From Ditylenchus dipsaci (Eukaryota; Nematoda; Chromadorea; Rhabditida; Anguinidae): a stretch of 64,000 nucleotides of DNA. Shown in pieces: positions 31,835 through 42,830 of this stretch. The stretch covers positions 62,001 to 126,000 of the forward strand of contig SADC01001096.1 of the NCBI GenBank assembly GCA_004194705.1, given 5' to 3'. How positions within the stretch are numbered: position 1 is the stretch's first letter; every line of letters starts with the position of its first letter. Both the position numbers and the translations under genes were made by a program. The notes beneath the pieces were generated by a model, which was given only the letters and a program-made list of their open reading frames with translations, ran no database searches and was not told the DNA's origin.

Positions 31835-33215
31835 ATTTTCCTGTGTTTTACAGAAAACACTCAAAAGGTAACCATTCGGACCGACACCGCAAACCTTCCA
31901 TATTTTAAACTTAAATTTCTAAGAATTCAAGTTTTTTTGTCGTCTTCTTCTTCCATCCTATTCAATAGAAATATTCGACTATCGAATGTACGATGCTCAA
32001 GATTCTTAACTTCCTTTTTCTCTTTCCCATCCAAGATACTTTGTCACTTTTAGGAAAAAGAATTATTATAATAAATTTAATTTTCGAAAAATTTCAGGCT
32101 TTTTTACATGAACAAAAAAATTTCAGAAAAGTAAGAATCTCAGTCAATTTAAAATAAGACATAAAGTTTTTTTTAAGAATATTTACTGTATATTTTTTAA
32201 TAAAAACTCATGGTCTTTTTTTCAGCCCCCTAAAAATCTTAAAATTCTCAATTAAAAATTGTCTTAACTCTGAAATCTAGTCTTAATCTGAAATCTTAGT
32301 CACAAAAATAGGTAAATGGGAGTTTATAAAAGGTGGGCTTTTATTAGAACGGTATCGCAAAAACACCAAACGTTTTCTTACATAAAACCTTATTTTCCTA
32401 ATCTTCTTGTAATAACTGCGAGATAAGCTAAACACTTCGTGATACTCTGAGCTTAAAAGCTTAACAAAAGTGACTAGCATAAGAGGTTCATATCAAAAAC
32501 ATGTTTTTAAATGAGATAAAAACTAGAAAATTATGCCAAACACACACACATATAATCTTGGACTGCAAATGCAGACTACTTCATACTAGATAAATAAATA
32601 AATTCATTCTTGATAAATGGCTCAAAAGCAAGAGGCGAGAAAAAATTAGCTGTTTTATGCAGCTAAAGAGGAAGTATCGGAAGAGGGGATGTCAAATAAA
32701 AAGCCGCCTACATCATACAAAGAGAGCCGCCTTTATTAAATTTTTGTTATTGTTTGGCAGGCGGACACATCTAAGTCCATAAATTTCCAGAAGGCAAGTT
32801 TGTAGATACATGGTTGTCCGGAAAATTTGTACCGTTTTTTAAAGGTTTCGTTTGATTTATTTTCAATGATTTCATTTCAATATTAAAACAAACAATAGCT
32901 TTTTTAATTTCATAAATCATTCACAAGAAAAAATGTGAAAATTTAGAAAAATGATGCGAAAACATTTTAGCCCAACATTTATTTGTGCACATTTATAGCA
33001 TGGATATGTAAGCAATATAGTTATTGTTACTGAAGTACCTAGAAAAGTGCGTTGGGAGTGCGACTCTGTATTGTCAATACTAATTTTAAAACAATTAGAA
33101 AAGGTGCTTCTAATAGAGAAGGTGCGTCTATCATAGAAAATGAAAAATAACCTACATTAGCCTACATAAAGTATTTCCCTCATCAACAGTGACAAAATGT
33201 ACTTATTTTAGAATA
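31835..33215. other. AT-rich interval, no gene seen
   Basis: No supported exon or element. A mariner-like phrase, CATGGTTGTCCGGAAAATTT, lies at 32810 without a partner end. Confidence 0.35.
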
Positions 33216-33221
33216 AAATCA

Positions 33222-33361
33222 GAAGCTTACAAAAAGTCCGAGCAAAAGAAGAAAGAAGAAAACTAGCCGCAAAATTGAAGAAGCGAAAGTTCTTCCGAAG
33301 AGCATGCAATCACATGTCGACGGTGACGCTAAGAAAACAATACATGAAAGCGATTCTGATT
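33222..33361 (+). CDS. Possible last exon of an unidentified basic protein
   Basis: After an acceptor-like AAAATCAG a frame runs for 46 codons to TGA at 33359-33361. It has a lysine/arginine-rich stretch (SPSKRRKKKTSRKIEEAK) and an acidic end (HESDSD). This looks like the C-terminus of a nuclear or nucleolar protein. No upstream exon was identified, so this rests on composition only. Confidence 0.3.
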
Positions 33362-33881
33362 GAATCTTTGCAATATATTATACACTCCCAAGAATCTCCC
33401 TCCAAAATTGTCATTCGACACTTTCTTAATGTCGTCGGGTGATTCTATTTGGCCAGTTGAGTCTAAAATATCGCAGAAATTCCAATTTTACCAATCGTCT
33501 CTGAAAAACACAGTAGTTTGGCCATGCGACTCGCATCTCTCCAATAAGCTTCTGTGAAATAGGTAGATCTTAATGATAGAGTTGCGGCTCAGTAGAGATG
33601 ATTTACCGTGTTTACCGGTAATATAAACATCCCTTCGATATTTCGGGCTAGAATGAGAAATCAAAAATTAAAAACAGAAAACTTTAAAAACAAGGGAAAA
33701 CATACTTTATGCGGAATCTGACTTTTCAATAGACCCTATTTGGAGAACCGACTGTATACTCTGGGTTTAATGATGAAACAGTTCGATGACTGCATATAAA
33801 ACGCGCTATCTAACTGGATGTGTTTTCAATTGTAGAAGAAACAGTTGCCCTTGTTAGGCTTAGAACCATAAAATGCACATA

Positions 33882-34128
33882 CCGTATTTCCTCTAATAGG
33901 CGCACCGGTGCGCTCATTTTTCAATCGCCCGAAAATTGGAAAATCCAAGGTCAATCTCGAGATTTTTGGGTGAAAATATAAAATCTAAAAAGTTGAATCG
34001 GTAGAGCTCGTAGGAGTTAAGAAAACGCAATAAACAGCTATGCAAAATATTGATTCTGCACCGAGATCCAGAGCCTCAAAGTTGAGGGGTGCGCTTATTA
34101 GAGGGTGCTCCTACCAGAGGAAAAACGG
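33882..34128. mobile_element. TACCGTATTT-family MITE, word AATAGGCGCACC
   Basis: A 247-bp copy. Left: CCGTATTTCCTCTAATAGGC, GCACC / GGTGCG, then CTCATTTTTCAA. Right: GGTGCGCTTATTAGAGG plus a worn repeat. The core is in inverse orientation to the 29.3-kb copy (CTCGAGATTTTTGGGTGAAA; GGTAGAGCTCGTAGGAGTTA). Confidence 0.88.
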
Positions 34129-34344
34129 TACTCAATTAGTCGGCGCTACTAGCGAGCACCCCCTCCCCCAGGAATCCGACCTTTTAAAAATTGCTGTAAC
34201 TACCCTTCGAAACAACAAGTTTAGGCTTAGCCCTTAGGCTTAGGGCAGGCCAGCGTACAGAAGTTGCGACTAATAACTGTGTTACGCACTTTTTCCTGGG
34301 TCTGGGACATGAAATTGGGTCTTTTTAGATAAAGGGGCATTGCC

Positions 34345-35610
34345 ACCTTTTTTGAATTGTCCCCGCCAATCCAAATTTATCCGCCTAATCATTTAAAGGG
34401 GGGGGGGAAGCCATTTAGGTTTGAAAAAGTGGCTTCCATGGCGCAGTGCGTAAGTGCTCGCGTTTTTTGGCCCAAATGGTGTTTTTTTGGTGTTGCAGGC
34501 TCAATCCAACGGTATTACATCAACTTGATACAAATTATGACTTGATACATCAACTTGATACACTGACGACTTGATACATCGACTTGATACACTGTCGACT
34601 TGACACATCAACTTGATACATCTTCCAAAAACTAGCTTGAAAAATTAAGTTTTAGAGATATCCAAAAGTACCTTTCTTGACCATTTTAAAGGGATAAACA
34701 CTGTATTGGGGTGGAAAAATAACCGAAAAAAGGATCACTTTTGCGTAAAAAACCAGATGTTGAATATAGTTTTGAATAGTGGGCCTACCGCATAATGAAG
34801 CTCTGGTATGCATACATTTTTATGCATCCAGAGTATCTTTCGAGTGATTTGTGTCTAAGGTATGTGGGTGTGCGCATCTCAACCACAAGCCACCAAGCCC
34901 CCTGCGCCCCTTCGGTGGCGCAGGGGGCTTGGTTGGTTAGAGATGCGCACACAGACTTACCTTAGATATAATTCCGAGAATTACTCATGATCGAAAAATG
35001 CATATAGAGTCTCTTTTGGACACGGCCCATGATCAAAACATGAAAATAACAATATACTTAGGAAATTTCGAGCTTCTTTTCGGAAGATGTATCAAGTTGA
35101 TGTATCAAGTCGACAGTGTATCAAGTCGATGTATCAAGTCGTCAGTGTATCAAGTTGATGTATCGAGTCATAATTTGTATCAAGTCGTATGGCGTCCCAA
35201 TCCAACGTAGGGGCACACTATTTTTTTGGCTTGTTTGGCCAGTTTAGAGATAATTTGGGTCGCTGATCCCGAATCTGGCGTCAAAAAAGTCTTATTACCT
35301 CTAAATGGGCAAACAAGCCAAAAAAATAGTGTGCCCCTACGTGGGATTGAACCTGCAACATTAAAAAAACACCATTTTGGCCAAAAAACGCGAGCACTTA
35401 CGCACTGCGCCATGGAAGCCACTTTTTCAAACCTAAATGGCTTCCTCCACCCTTAAACTTCTGTACGGATTTTCCAGCTTGGTTTATAACAAAAAAAAAG
35501 GCTATAATTTAATTTTAGGTATACTGTGTTAGAAACCAAGATAAAAATTCCGTATAGAAGTTCAACGATTAGGAATTTTTTTTTGAATTGGCGGGGACAA
35601 CAGTTGTCGG
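34345..35610. mobile_element. Nested inverted-repeat element with tRNA-like arms
   Basis: Outer arms match the GAATTGGCGGGGAC family (34350-34375 and 35585-35605). Inside them, GGGAAGCCATTTAGGTTTGAAA faces its complement at 35425-35450. Next come two tRNA-like arms, 34426-34511 (plus) and 35331-35421 (minus), each with an A-box-like TGGCGCAGTGCGTAAGTG and a B-box-like GGTTCAATCCC (one copy reads GGCTCAATCC). The centre (35210-35330) is a further palindrome around GGCTTGTTTG. A separate element (34512-35197) is inserted in the left arm. Confidence 0.75.
34512..35197. mobile_element. Foldback element, ACTTGATACATC words, core-B hairpin, 9/10-bp target duplication
   Basis: CAATCCAACG occurs at both edges (34502-34511 and 35198-35207). 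The arms repeat ATCAACTTGATACACTGACG-type words (34520-34622 and 35080-35185). The middle is the hairpin core also found in the 8266 and 9843 MITEs (CTAAGGTATGTGGGTGTGCG ... GCGCACACAGACTTACCTTAG), with its tip changed to GCGCCCCTTCGGTGGCGC. Confidence 0.85.
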
Positions 35611-35763
35611 AGACGGCAATGGCCCTTTAAGTAAAAAGGTAACAGTCGTGGAGGGGGCATTTGCTAGTAGGGTCAATTAGTCTTATCAGAAACATGCACG
35701 ATAACAAAGCATAAAACAATAATTTCACACGCTTTATTTAATAGACAACATCGGCATTTTTAT

Positions 35764-37357
35764 TTATTCAGAGCCGACAGAAACTGTTCGAGAAGGGGCA
35801 CGTCGGGTACGACCAAATGTTTCGGCACAATCATTTCCAGGAGGCTCATTTATGTTTAACACATCTGATTTGAAGAACTTCTCAACCTCTTCATATTCAG
35901 GTTTCCTGGTACGAGTGCGAATCTAAAAATATCAATTTAGCACGTGAAACTGCAACTTTAGCTTTAAAACAAACAATATGCTCTACATCTTTATCTGTTT
36001 CCCAATCATAAGGATCATCGAAGCTAACTTTTAGACTCTTCATCAACTTCACGCAGGCTTCATGAATCATCGAATAGTCCGGACAGTTGTAGTAGTTAAG
36101 TTTGCGCAATGCTGGAATGATCTGATGCATCTCGTCTAAACGCATGAATTTTCTACTAACTAAGAGATAGGGGATTAGGATGGAAATGACATGTTAGTCA
36201 TCTAAGTCCAATTACTAAAAGTTCGAACTACATAAAAAAACAGACCGGAAAGCTTTTCATCAGCAGATTATCAGGAATTTGCAGTTTCATAAACGCCATT
36301 CTCTTCTTATCACTTTCATTGCGCCAGGGCAGTCCGCAGTGCATTTCAATTAGGATGTACATCAATGACCTAAACACTGATTATCCCACACTAAGAAATA
36401 AACTAAAATGAAACCAACCAGATATCATCCGCTCGCGATTGTTCACGTCCCGCATGCACATGGGAGCTGGATGGTTAAAATTTTTCATGCAAAATCATAA
36501 TGAAAGTTTGAGTAAAAATATACAGCAGTAACGATAGGTGCCACGGAAGTCACAACTTGGTCTAGCTTTACGTACGATCCATTTATTTCCATCGAATCTC
36601 GCAAACTGCCTTAAAATCGACATGAAAGAAAATAAAGTGCTTAGTGTAAAACATGCCGAGCCATCCCAAAATCAAGCACGTGGACGACGCGAACACGATT
36701 GACGTCACTTCTGTGGCCCATAACGAAATTGGGTGGTTTGATGTCTCTGTGGATGTAGCCAATTTCATGAACGAGTTTGATGCCATACAAGCACTGAATT
36801 GCTAGTCGACTCCAAGTTTCTGCACTTATCCTTCCAGTCTTGCTATCGGTCTAAAAAATTAAAATCAAAACCCTAATATCCCATAACTTTTAAATCGAAA
36901 CCCTCAAGCTTCTCAGATTCTCTCCCAGTAATGTGACAACCATGTAGTGAAACTTTTTTCGTCTTCTAGCCCGGAATAACTGCGGAACGTACATCTTGGA
37001 ATTGTTCTTGTTTAGCAGCTCCAGCACAGCTATCTGAAGTTATTAATAATTTCGTTAGCAAAAAGACTCTTGAAATACGTAGAAAATGTTTACCTCCAAT
37101 TTGATCGCTGCTCCGCCAATAGATTTAGATGATTCAGCTTTGAGAGCAGCAACACGGCCAGCAGTTTTGACATTTCTACTTTGAAGACTTTTCCGAATCC
37201 ACCTTCATCCAATTTCTTGACAATTTTCCAATCTCCAAACCTGTATTTTATAATAAGACACTCACATACATCCATTAATTTAAGCTCACAATTGATTCGT
37301 TTTTATTCCTAGCGACTCTTCTTCTTCTTCCGCAGAGACTTCTTTTAGTTTGGCCAT
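35764..37357 (-). CDS. Casein kinase 1 / tau-tubulin-kinase-like protein kinase with two single-base losses
   Basis: Nine exons: 37357-37290, 37240-37094, 37033-36902, 36850-36653, 36605-36524, 36466-36419, 36369-36246, 36152-35975 and 35922-35764. Start MAKLKEVSAEEEEES. Motifs in order: glycine loop KKLDEGGFGKVFKV; invariant Lys in VAALK; VPQLFRARRRKKFHYMVVTL; catalytic loop HRDIKPPNF; LDFGMAR; FRGTYRYC; DDIW then SLMYILIEMHCGLPWRNES; CPDYSMIHEA; DPYDWE. This set is that of the nematode-expanded TTBK-like/CK1 Ser/Thr kinases. Exon 2 is one base short at the AAAA run near 37165 and exon 6 one base short at the CCC run near 36463. The join to exon 8 is also out of phase. Either a young pseudogene or homopolymer errors. 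AATAAA overlaps the stop. Confidence 0.88.
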
Positions 37358-37644
37358 GAAAATACAATATCGAGCGATCAGTGCCTGGCTGAAAAATTGA
37401 ACTTCAGAGTAGGCTGGGGAGATTCAAGGAAGGTTGCTGCTTGAAATGAACATCATAAACGGCTTTTAGCTTCAGCTGAGGTTGAAATTAAACTGCCCAT
37501 TTCTCCAAAGTACATTTGTAGTTCAGCGAAGGTTCATAACACGTTATTACCCTGCCACGAACATGCTCTCAGCCTTTCGTGAGCTCATATGACCCTTTCT
37601 ACAAATAAATGGAGGCAAAAGACTCTTTTTGCCCAAAAAATATT

Positions 37645-38072
37645 TAGGGTTGTCGGCTTGGCGTTATGCATATTTGAAAATTTTGGATACTTTTATATTT
37701 TAGCTCTTATTTAATAAGATTTTTCGTCTCTATAATAGCGCAGATGAAAGTTTAGAATCTTGGCTACACATTGGTATATAAAACTTGTGCCTTTGCGAAA
37801 AAAAAACCAGAAAATTTCGTCAAGACAATTTCGGCTTGCCAAGCAGATTTCGGCTTCGGCAAACCGAAATCGCATTTTCCAAGCCGAAATTGTTTTGATT
37901 AAAATTTCTGATTTTTTTGCAAATGCACAAGTTTTATATACCAATGTGTAGCCAAGATTCTAAACTTTCATTTGCGCTATTATAGAGATGAAAAATATGA
38001 TGAAACTAGAACTAAAATATAAAAAGCATCCAAAATTTTTCAAATATGCATAACGCCAAGCCGACAACCCTA
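37645..38072. mobile_element. Palindromic hAT-like MITE
   Basis: The 8-mer AAAATATT flanks both sides (37637-37644, 38073-38080). Ends are TAGGGTTGTCGGCTTGGCG and complement. The arms are about 190 bp each and include AGAATCTTGGCTACACATTG, a phrase found in several repeats here. The centre repeats TTTCGGCTTGCCAAGC-like words. Confidence 0.88.
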
Positions 38073-38117
38073 AAAATATTAATAGATGATTTGCCCAACA
38101 AAAAAGTCTTTTTGCAC

Positions 38118-38820
38118 GGACAATACTTTTTTCTCCGACTAAAACACTTTTTTTTCCGACTAAAATATTTTTTTTCCGACTAATTTATTTCCGACTAAAA
38201 CACTTTTTTCTCGACTAAAATACTTTTTTTTCCGACTAATTTGATACTCGACACGAAATCAACCATTTTTAAAAAATTTTGTGTGAAATTCAAGGGTGGG
38301 CAAAGACCAGATGGCTGGAGACCCACTCCGGAATGGCCAAAAGGCCAAAATTATTGGTTTTTGGGGTTTACTAAAGGGGGAGTAAACTTATTGAGAAAAA
38401 TCGATTGAGCGGATCAGATTTCGGGTCCGATCGGCTTAATCGCCCACAACTCCACCCTGAACCACTCGAAACCACATAAACCTGGAATTCTGAGCGATTA
38501 ATCCGATCGGACCCGAAATCTGATCCGCTCAATCGATTTTTCTCAATAAGTTTACTCCCCTTTAGTGAACCCCGAAAAACCAATAATTTTGGCCTTTGGC
38601 CATTCCGGAGTGGGTCTTCAGCCATCTGGTCTTTGCCCACCCTTGAATTTCACACAAAAATTTTTAAAAATGGTTGATTTCGTGTCGAGAATTAAATTAG
38701 TCGGAAAAAAAAGTATTTTAGTCGGAGAAAAAAGTTTTTAGTCGGAAATAAAATTAGTCGGAAAAAAAAATATTTTAGTCGGAAAAAAAAGTGTTTTAGT
38801 CGGAGAAAAAAGTATTGTCC
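38118..38820. mobile_element. Foldback element with 9-bp target duplication, GGACAATAC ends, word CCGACTAAAACAC
   Basis: TTTTTGCAC flanks both sides (38109-38117, 38821-38829). Ends GGACAATACTTTTTTCTCCG and complement. The arms repeat TTTTTTTTCCGACTAAAA six times on the left, with a similar run on the right. The inner core, a palindrome centred near 38450 (GTGGGCAAAGACCAGATGG, GAGCGGATCAGATTTCGGGT), also occurs at 41160-41590 and, worn, at 42965-43310. Ends and spacing match 4724-6512, with a different word. Confidence 0.9.
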
Positions 38821-38914
38821 TTTTTGCACAGCTAATTTTCGCCGGCGCGTGACAAACAGTGTTGACAATTTGAAACATGATTCAAATTAAAAAGGATAAT
38901 ATTTAAAACTGGCC

Positions 38915-39120
38915 ATAAAATACTGAAAATTGGGTATAAAATATCTAATTTTGGCCATAAACTCGAGTTGCCATAAAATACTTTAAATGGCCATAAATTA
39001 TTGAATTTTGGCCATAAACTCTTGAATTCTGGCCATAAACTCGAATTTGGCCATAAATTACTGAATTTTGGCCATAATTATTGGTTTTTCGCCATAAACT
39101 TCTAGACTTTGGCCATGAAC
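38915..39120. repeat. GGCCATAAACTCGAATTTT word array
   Basis: About ten copies of GGCCATAAA followed by CTCGAATTT or TTACTGAATTTT lie head to tail. The partner arm was not found. Confidence 0.7.
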
Positions 39121-39639
39121 TTGGGTGGCTCTAGGTCAATTGGTTCACAGGCCGGGTTGGCAGGTATGGCTTTTTCGGCCACAAAAAGGCTACGCCTCTT
39201 TTTGCAGAATTTGCATAACACTACGTGTCCAATGACGCGGAAAAGTGTGACTGCGACTGCGACTTTTCCGGGACGCAACCGTCTCGCCAACGCCAGAACT
39301 CGCCAACGCAAAAGACTCGCCAACGCCATAACTCGCCAACGCCAAAAAACTCGCCAACGCCAAAACTCGCCAACGTCGAATCTCGCCAACGTCGAATCTC
39401 GCCAACGGCGAATCTCGCAACGGCAAAACTCGCCAACCGAAAACTCGCCAACAGCAAAAACTGGCCAACAGCAAACTCGCCAACGCAAAACTCGCCAACG
39501 GCCAATCTCGCCAACCGAAAACTCGCCAACCAAAAACTCGCCAACGCTAAACTCGCCAACGCATCACAACCACCCAATGACCCAAAAATTACTTTTTCAT
39601 GACTGCTCAAAAACCATTTTCATGCAATAATTTGCCATG

Positions 39640-39730
39640 CAAGGACCGGAAAAGTGTTTTCAAAGGGGAAAAAGGCTGAATTGGGAAGGAAAGGGACAAA
39701 ACAGGGCACTCATTTGAGAGCCAATAAGAA
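39640..39730. repeat. Worn GGGCTGTATTGGGAGG MITE end
   Basis: AAAGGGGAAAAAGGCTGAATTGGGAAGGAAAGGGACAAAACAGGG-like order resembles the left end of the 9843 MITE (about 70% by eye). It lies inside the 39219-41808 element. No right end is visible. Confidence 0.4.
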
Positions 39731-39899
39731 CCAAAGAGTATTAATTCTCTAAGCGTTGAGGGCACATACAGACCCAGCCACTTGTGGTGCAGGCGAAATA
39801 TAGGTACTCAATGCTGATCAAGCCGTTTGCTGGGTGCATCCCGTGGGTTCCCCCCTGGCTAAAATTTTGTATTCTGAGCTTCTGGCTCGGTCTCGAAAG

Positions 39900-40660
39900 T
39901 AGAGGTGAATTGCACTTCTGTAAGGAACTTGGGTTCAAATCTCCTTAGGGTATGATCTATTTATTTTAGCTATCTTTTTATTGGCCCAGAAACTATCGAT
40001 CATTGTATTGCAAATGGATTGCAAATATTTTCAGCACTTCTTTACTGTCAGAAAATGCCCTAATTTTGTGATTTCATGTGATTGACAGAATTGTGTAGGT
40101 TGGAATTGGGTATTGTTGAATGTCTCTTGAATTTGAGCTGTAATTCAATATTATCTTTTTTCTTCATGATAACTCAAACGAAAGCCTAAAATCTTGGTTA
40201 CATTTAAGCATATGAAATGTGTGACTTGTAGGAAAATTCAGCAAATATTAATCAACCCAGCCAAAGAAAGCCCGAAAACGATCGATTTCAGGTATTTAGC
40301 CTATCTTAGACCATAAATAATCTCCGCTAGGTGTGTAACCTTGCGCTGATAATTCCGTTGGACATCCAAGAGTGTGAGGATAATTCAGACACAAAACTTA
40401 TAAATAAAAAAAAAGAAGGAGATGAAAAAATAAGACATGCAGCCAGTGATAGTCGAACCTGTGGCCTAGACGATGCGTATAAAAAAGTCCTCGCTCCCTT
40501 TAATGGTATACCTTTAATGATAGTAGTTAATTTTAAGCGCTTTAGTAATTAAAGTAGTTTGTTATTGTATTTTCACATGACACACCTATTCTCGAAATAA
40601 ATATATGTATCCTTTTGCAAAATAAAAAATTTTAAAATTCCTGAAAAATATTTAAAATGT
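39900..40660. repeat. Loop of the 39.2-41.8 kb element, with an inverted SINE head
   Basis: No gene is seen. A SINE head on the minus strand at 40437-40503 reads TATACGCATCGTCTAGGCC then CAGGTTCGACTATCACTGG. Around 40180, AAAGCCTAAAATCTTGGTTA matches a phrase repeated in other elements. Confidence 0.5.
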
Positions 40661-41149
40661 ATATTTGTGGGTTCCACAATTGGCGAGTTTTCGTTGGCGA
40701 GTTTCACCGTTGGCGAGTTTTCCGTTGGCGAGTTTTTGCGTTGGCGAGTTTTTCGTTGGCGAGTTTTTTATTGGCGAGTTTTGCCATTGGCGAGTTTCGC
40801 CGTTGGCGAGATTTGCCGTTGGCGAGATACGCCGTTGGCGAGATTTGACGTTGGCGAGTCTTTTGCGTTGGCAATTTTTCGCGTTGGCGAGTTATGGCGT
40901 TGGCGAGTCTTTTGCGCTGGCGAGTTTTTCGTTAGCGAGTTTGTTGCGTCCCTTTTCCGCGTCATTGGACACACATCAACAGTCGCAGTCACAGTCACAG
41001 TCACAGTGTGTGTCCAATAGCGCGGAAAAAGTGTGACTGCGACTGTGACTGCGACTGCGACTGACGCTTCAAATCGATTTGAATTTACGTCGCAGTCACA
41101 GTCACACTTTTCCGCGTCATTGGACACACACTGTGACTGTATTTTGTAT

Positions 41150-41600
41150 TGGACTTCCTTGTCTCGACACGAAATTAACAATTTTGATTTTTTTGAGTGA
41201 AATTCAGGGTGGGCAAAGACCAGATGGCTCAGGACCCACTCAGGAATGGCCAAAAGGCGAAATAATTGGTTTTCTGGGGTTACTAAAGGGGAGAAACTTT
41301 TGAGAAAAACCGATTGAGCGGATCAGATTTCGGGTCCGATGGGCTTAATCGCTCAGAATTTCAGGTTGTGGTGGTTTTGAGTGGTCTAGGTGGAATTCTG
41401 AGCGATTAAGCCATCGGACCCGAATCTGATCCGCTCAATCGATTTTTCTCAATAAGTTACTCCCCTTTAGTAACCCCAAAAAACCAATAATTTTGCCTTT
41501 TGGCCATTCCGGAGTGGGTCTCCAGCCATCTGGTCTTGCCCCCCCTGAATTTCACTCAAAAAAATTCAAAAATTGTTAATTTGGTGTCGAGAACCCAATC
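41150..41600. repeat. Core-A palindrome, second copy
   Basis: CTCGACACGAAATTAAC to GTTAATTTGGTGTCGAG encloses the same palindrome as 38240-38690, including GACCAGATGGCTC, GATTGAGCGGATCAGATTTC and the mirrored half. Here it is framed by GTGACTGCGACT words instead of CCGACTAAAA words. Confidence 0.85.
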
Positions 41601-42017
41601 TGTGACAGGAATGAGTAAATCTGTGACAAAAAGTGATGTGTGACAAAAACACCTTTCCGCGTCATTGGACACACACTGTGACTGCGACTGCGACTGTGAC
41701 TGCGACTTTTTTGCCGCGTCATTGGACACACACTGTGACTGCGACTGCGACTGTGACTGTGACTGCGACTGTGACTGCGACTTTTGCCACGTCATTGGAC
41801 ACGTAGTGTAAATGACAGATTGCTTTGAATTTCGAATTATAATATACGTTTTGAAGACTTCAATAAAAGCGTAAGGAAGATGTCTTTCAACTAGTATGTA
41901 GAAACATCAGATGCGCTAATTAAATACTTGAAAAAACAAGTGATAAAAGAAAAAAACATCTTTTTAGAAAAGCTACACCGAGACCGAAAAAGCGGCTAGG
42001 TGAGCAGTGTTTTCATA

Positions 42018-42830
42018 ACTGACACTAACTATGTTAGTGTTAGGCTAACACTAACCTTACACTAACATAATAGAGTTAGTGTAAGGTTAGTTTAAAAATC
42101 ACTGTTAGTGTTAGGTTAGTTTAAGGTGTTAGGGTTAGTGAAGGTTAGTTTAAAGCTAACTGTTAAAGGGGGGGGGGGAACTTTGTATACGTATCGCCTT
42201 AGGTCACAGGTTCGACTACACTGGCTGCAGACCTTATTTTTCTCTCTCTTTTTATTTACAGGTTTAGTATCAAAATGTAGCCAACGTTCTGGGCTTTCAT
42301 TTGAGCTATCATACAGATGGAAAGTTGGTATAAAGTTGGAGCTAAAATATTAAAAATCCAGTTCGATGAAATCCTCAATAGGACTATACCAGTACTTTTC
42401 GGTAGTATCCTGGAACTGACGTTTTTTCCCAATTTAATTTACATACTCATTTGCAACCTTACACTCAAAATGTAGCCCTGCTTCTTGCCATCATTTTCAG
42501 CATACGGTTGTATAAAATAATGTAAATTGAAATCGCGAAAAATCTCAGTCCTAGTACGCATTATTTTGGCTAGTTTCCTTTAATTTTGGTAGTCATTGCC
42601 AAAAATCGCAAAATTGAGGCATTTGATGACAGCAAAGCAGTGCTGGAAATGGTCGCAATCGACTGCTTGATGATTTTTGGACCTAAAAGTCAAAAAACTT
42701 ACTAAAAAAGTAAATTAAAAACCCCCAGAGGGACTAGAACTTTCGACAAAAGGCGATGCGTATATAAAGTTATCCACCCTCTCCCCCTGTAAACCTAACT
42801 CTACACTAACTCTAACATGTTAAGCCTCGT
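42018..42830. repeat. Foldback with TTAGTGTTAGG words and two SINE heads
   Basis: Left array 42018-42165 (GTTAGTGTAAGGTTAGT words), a G-run, then a plus-strand SINE head (42190-42262, ATACGTATCGCCTTAGGTCA, CAGGTTCGACTACACTGG). A matching minus-strand head lies at 42700-42785 and a short array of CCTAACTCTACACTAAC at 42790-42825. The SINE pair and arrays are thus in inverted order. Confidence 0.7.

Larger units (their letters stand above)
39219..41808. mobile_element. 2.6-kb TAA-flanked element with GTGTCCAATGACGCGG ends and CTCGCCAACG word arms
   Basis: TAA flanks both sides (39216-39218, 41809-41811). The outer ends are CACTACGTGTCCAATGACGC and complement, fitting a PIF/Harbinger-type 3-bp target. 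Next come GACTGCGACTGTGACTG runs. An inner pair of arms (39270-39570 and 40675-40950) repeats CTCGCCAACGCCAAAA words in opposite orientation. Bases 40980-41150 and 41640-41795 hold further GTGACTGCGACT arrays with internal GCGTCATTGGACACAC ends, so several elements are nested. Long frames across the arrays are repeat translation, not genes. Confidence 0.8.

Noticed and set aside
39102..39630. Long open frames of 100-170 codons on both strands over the CTCGCCAACG arrays (and again at 40657-41253)
   Set aside because: The translations are only the repeated word in different frames; both strands and several frames are open at once.
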